This document shows positions 61,621 to 64,000 of a stretch of 64,000 nt of DNA, one piece after another. The stretch is from Aquabacterium sp. NJ1 (lineage in GTDB: Bacteria > Pseudomonadota > Gammaproteobacteria > Burkholderiales > Burkholderiaceae_C). The notes below the pieces were generated by a model. That model was given only the letters and a program-made list of their open reading frames with translations. It made no database searches and was not told the DNA's origin. The stretch spans positions 3,578,001 to 3,642,000 of the forward strand of contig NZ_JRKM01000001.1 in the NCBI RefSeq assembly GCF_000768065.1, given 5' to 3'. Each line of letters begins with the position of its first letter. Position 1 is the stretch's first letter. The position numbers and the translations under genes are program-made.

Positions 61621-63075
61621 TTATTTTTGTGAAACGAGGCCGCGCTCGTTCTTGATGGCAGCGGGAGACACCGAAGAGAAGTATTTGCCGAACGCAGAAC
61701 GCTCCAGACGCTTGTTGTCGTAGTTGCGCGAGTTGGGGCCGGGCATGGTGCCGAGAACGGGGATGTCTTGCAGGACGCGCAGATCGAGCACGCTGCGCAC
61801 GCGGCGGTCGCGCATTTCCACGCCCAAACAACCCAGGACGGCGAACAGGGTGGCGGGGAAGAAGGCGATCAACATGTTGAGTAGCAAGCGCGGCGAGGAA
61901 TGCTCGCTGGGCTCGGTGGCTGGGCTCAGCAGGTAGATGTTGCTCTGGCTGCTGTTGCTTTCCAGATTGACCTGGCTCAGGCGCGATTGCAGGGCGTCGT
62001 AGATGCGCTGCGCGCTGGTGACTTCCTGCTCCAGTACGGCCAGTTCTGTGCGTTGTTCTTTGAGTTTGAGCAGCTTGGTGCGTTGTTCGTCGAAGGCGGC
62101 CTGCACAACGGCCTCACGGCTTTGTGAGATGTCGTTGTTGATGGCGACGCTGTTTTGCACGCGGGCTATTTCATTGCGCATGCGGGCTTCCAGCTCGTGG
62201 ATGCTCGCCCTGGTTTCCCTCACCTGAGGGTAGTTGTCACCATAGGTGGACTCCAACTCGTGCAGTTTGCTTTGTAGACGGGAGATGTCGGACTTCAGTC
62301 CAGCGACCACGGGGTTGTTCAGCACATCGGATAGGTTGTCGCCTTTGTGCTTGGCCGCTTGGTCGCGGCTGGATGATTCCGCCAGCTGGGCGCGGGCCAG
62401 CACCAATTGGGCTCCGAGTTCGGTCAGCTTGGAGGTTTCGACGTCCATGCGCTCGTCAGTGACAACGATGCCCCGGGCCTTCTGGGCCTCAGCCAGCTTC
62501 TGCTGGGCCTTTTCAAGTTTTTCGCGTGCGATGCGCGAGCGCTCTTCGAAAAAGTCGGCGTAGCTGCGGGCCGGATCGATCTTCATCTGGATGACCGAGT
62601 CGATGTAGGACTTGGCATAGGCATTGGCCAGGGCTGCGGAGAACTTGGGATCAGCGCCCTTGTAGGTGATCTCAAGCACATTGGAGTCGCGGGACGGCTT
62701 GACGATGAGGCCCTTGCCAATGCGTTCGCCCAGCCAGGCTTCATAGTCGCCCTTGCTCTCGGTCTCATCGACCCACTTATCCCGCATGGCTTTGCTTTCC
62801 ATCAGGTGTAGGGAGCGAATCACGCGTTGCGCAACATTCGCGCTTTGAATGATGTCGGCCTGAGTGACCAAGTAGCTGCTTTGCGTCGCGACACCGAGTT
62901 GAGACAGACCGGAGACAGGGTCCGGCTTGATGTCGGCCACGACGGTCGCAGTAGCCTTGTAGGTCTTGGGCAGCACGACGCTGACGATGAGCGTCAGCAG
63001 CATGGTCGAGGCAAAGATCAGACTTGCCAGCTTCTTCCTGGCTTTGAGAATGCGAAATAAGTGTTCAAAAGTCAT
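61621..63075 (-). CDS. GumC/EpsF-type chain-length co-polymerase, set C
   Basis: Wzz/GumC-type protein of 484 aa. MTFEHLFRILKARKKLASLI leads into the first membrane span (about 17-36). A long periplasmic coiled-coil region, a TEPSEHSSPR segment and a second span (about 400-420) follow. The tail is basic and without kinase motifs. It follows the EpsD gene by about 90 bases and precedes the kinase. In related clusters an EpsE outer-membrane export gene belongs between or near these; it is not in the window. Confidence 0.92.
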   Translation of the reverse strand: MTFEHLFRILKARKKLASLIFASTMLLTLIVSVVLPKTYKATATVVADIKPDPVSGLSQLGVATQSSYLVTQADIIQSANVAQRVIRSLHLMESKAMRDKWVDETESKGDYEAWLGERIGKGLIVKPSRDSNVLEITYKGADPKFSAALANAYAKSYIDSVIQMKIDPARSYADFFEERSRIAREKLEKAQQKLAEAQKARGIVVTDERMDVETSKLTELGAQLVLARAQLAESSSRDQAAKHKGDNLSDVLNNPVVAGLKSDISRLQSKLHELESTYGDNYPQVRETRASIHELEARMRNEIARVQNSVAINNDISQSREAVVQAAFDEQRTKLLKLKEQRTELAVLEQEVTSAQRIYDALQSRLSQVNLESNSSQSNIYLLSPATEPSEHSSPRLLLNMLIAFFPATLFAVLGCLGVEMRDRRVRSVLDLRVLQDIPVLGTMPGPNSRNYDNKRLERSAFGKYFSSVSPAAIKNERGLVSQK

Positions 63076-63162
63076 ACATCTTCTCTATGGCACCTCTGCT
63101 CTGCCTGCAGCATGAGGCCAGATTTCCTGGCCTCATGCTGTCAAATGCGGGTCAATCGTGCG

Positions 63163-64000
63163 TTATTTCAGGCCGGACAAGCCCTTGTTCAGGGCTGCGG
63201 CGTCCAGGCCACCGGAGGAGGCGGCTGGTTCTGTTGCGGCCGCGGCCGATGCGGCCTGCTCGCTGGCCTCAGGCGCGCTGGCTGCAGCTGCGGAGGCACC
63301 AGATGCCGGCTTCTCGGCAAACTTGCCGATGTATTCGATCTTGGCGGCAGCACGCAGGTTCTTCAGCTCCTTCTGGGCGAATTCGCGGCGGCGTTCGACC
63401 GTCAGGTATTGCTCGATAGCGGGCTTGGCCTGTTCGAAGGTGACGGGCTGGCTCTTGCTGGCCACGACCAGCACGGCCTTGAAGCCGTCCTTGGCGGTCA
63501 CGAACAGGGCTTCGCCGTCATTGACCTTGGCGAGCTGGTCCAGGATGCCCAGGGGCAGGCCTTCGGCAGCCTGGGTGGTTTGCTGGGCGCTGAACTTCAG
63601 GCCGCTGGCCTTGAGCACTTCCACAAACTCGTTGGGGTTCTTGGCGGCCTTCAGCTTCTCAATGGTGGCGGTGGTCTGCTCGGGCGTGGCGGGAACGGTG
63701 AATTCCTGCAGGGCGTAGACCTTGCGCTGGGAGAACAGGGCAGGCTTGGTGTCGAAGTACTTGCGCACTTCATCGGAGGTGGGGGTGCCAGCACCGGCTG
63801 CGGAGGCCTTCTCCAGGTAGGCGCGTGCCAGGATGCTGCGGCGGGTGGAGTCCAGCAGGGCAACCACTTGGGGGTCACGGTCGATCTTTTGCTCTTCGGC
63901 CTTGGCCACGGCCAGTTGCTGGTCGATCAGGCCTTCCAGGGCCTGGCGGCTGGCGGCTTCGGCCTGCTCGGGCTTGAGGCCTTGCTGACGCTCCAGCAGC
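63163..64000 (-). CDS. EpsD-family peptidyl-prolyl cis-trans isomerase, 5'-truncated by window edge
   Basis: C-terminal part (at least 279 aa) of a SurA/PpiC-like chaperone of the EpsD family. The frame stays open to base 64000, so the start, signal peptide and first helices are outside. Visible parts are an alpha-helical chaperone segment (EGLIDQQLAVAKAEEQK, crossing 63909), a parvulin-like region (YALQEFTVPATPEQTTATIE, LPLGILDQLAKVNDGEALFV) and an alanine/serine-rich tail ending in GLSGLK. EpsD proteins occur in exosortase-linked EPS clusters and probably help fold outer-membrane or periplasmic EPS proteins. It is upstream of gumC in the same direction. Confidence 0.85.
   Translation of the reverse strand, partial: LLERQQGLKPEQAEAASRQALEGLIDQQLAVAKAEEQKIDRDPQVVALLDSTRRSILARAYLEKASAAGAGTPTSDEVRKYFDTKPALFSQRKVYALQEFTVPATPEQTTATIEKLKAAKNPNEFVEVLKASGLKFSAQQTTQAAEGLPLGILDQLAKVNDGEALFVTAKDGFKAVLVVASKSQPVTFEQAKPAIEQYLTVERRREFAQKELKNLRAAAKIEYIGKFAEKPASGASAAAASAPEASEQAASAAAATEPAASSGGLDAAALNKGLSGLK

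Overview
The window reads as one continuous, GC-rich extracellular-polysaccharide (EPS) super-locus from a betaproteobacterium, most likely Burkholderiales. Evidence for this is the high-GC codon use, the EpsD/EpsF/EpsG/exosortase/EpsI gene set typical of betaproteobacterial exosortase-linked EPS clusters, and homologies throughout to sugar-nucleotide, glycosyltransferase and Wzx/Wzy genes. The species call is inference. I saw no rRNA, tRNA, IS element, phage gene or CRISPR array. About 54 protein genes fill nearly all of the sequence, many joined by ATGA/GTGA stop-start overlaps.

Layout. (1) 1-7639, + strand: dTDP-L-rhamnose genes rfbB (cut by the window edge), rfbD, rfbA and rfbC; a flippase-like membrane protein; then a three-gene module resembling the mycobacterial decaprenylphosphoryl-D-arabinose pathway (HAD-UbiA fusion, DprE1-like oxidase, DprE2-like reductase). 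(2) 7790-17867, + strand, 'set A': GumC-type co-polymerase, EpsG-type kinase, exosortase, EpsI, two glycosyltransferases, a Wzy candidate, a Wzx and an unassigned GT-A-like protein. (3) 17886-33008, mixed strands: more glycosyltransferases and a WcaF-like acetyltransferase; a DUF1501/DUF1800 pair; a sugar-1-phosphate nucleotidylyltransferase; a galactose-oxidase-like copper radical oxidase; UDP-glucose dehydrogenase and a UDP-glucuronate 4-epimerase. (4) 33191-39161: two paralogous acyltransferases alternating with two secreted glycoside-hydrolase-like proteins, in AT-richer DNA. (5) 50150 down to 39211, - strand, 'set B': GDP-L-fucose genes gmd and fcl, exosortase, GumC-type, EpsG-type, EpsI, Wzx, two GT4 enzymes and Wzy. 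(6) 50480-64000, 'set C', split over both strands: GT4, exosortase, EpsI, GH99-like protein and DUF1972 GT on +; EpsD (cut by the edge), GumC-type, EpsG-type, GT2, Wzy, GT4 and Wzx on -.

How it fits together. Three copies each of the flippase, polymerase candidate, chain-length co-polymerase, cytoplasmic ATPase/kinase, exosortase and EpsI are present, with shared precursor genes for rhamnose, fucose, glucuronate/galacturonate and probably lipid-linked D-arabinose. The simplest reading is three parallel Wzx/Wzy-type EPS pathways, each with its own exosortase pair, in one 64 kb block. No outer-membrane export protein (Wza/EpsE) and no initiating phosphoglycosyl transferase lies in the window. 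Both may lie beyond the right edge, upstream of epsD, or elsewhere. No protein with a PEP-CTERM-type sorting tail is encoded here, so the exosortase substrates must be elsewhere.
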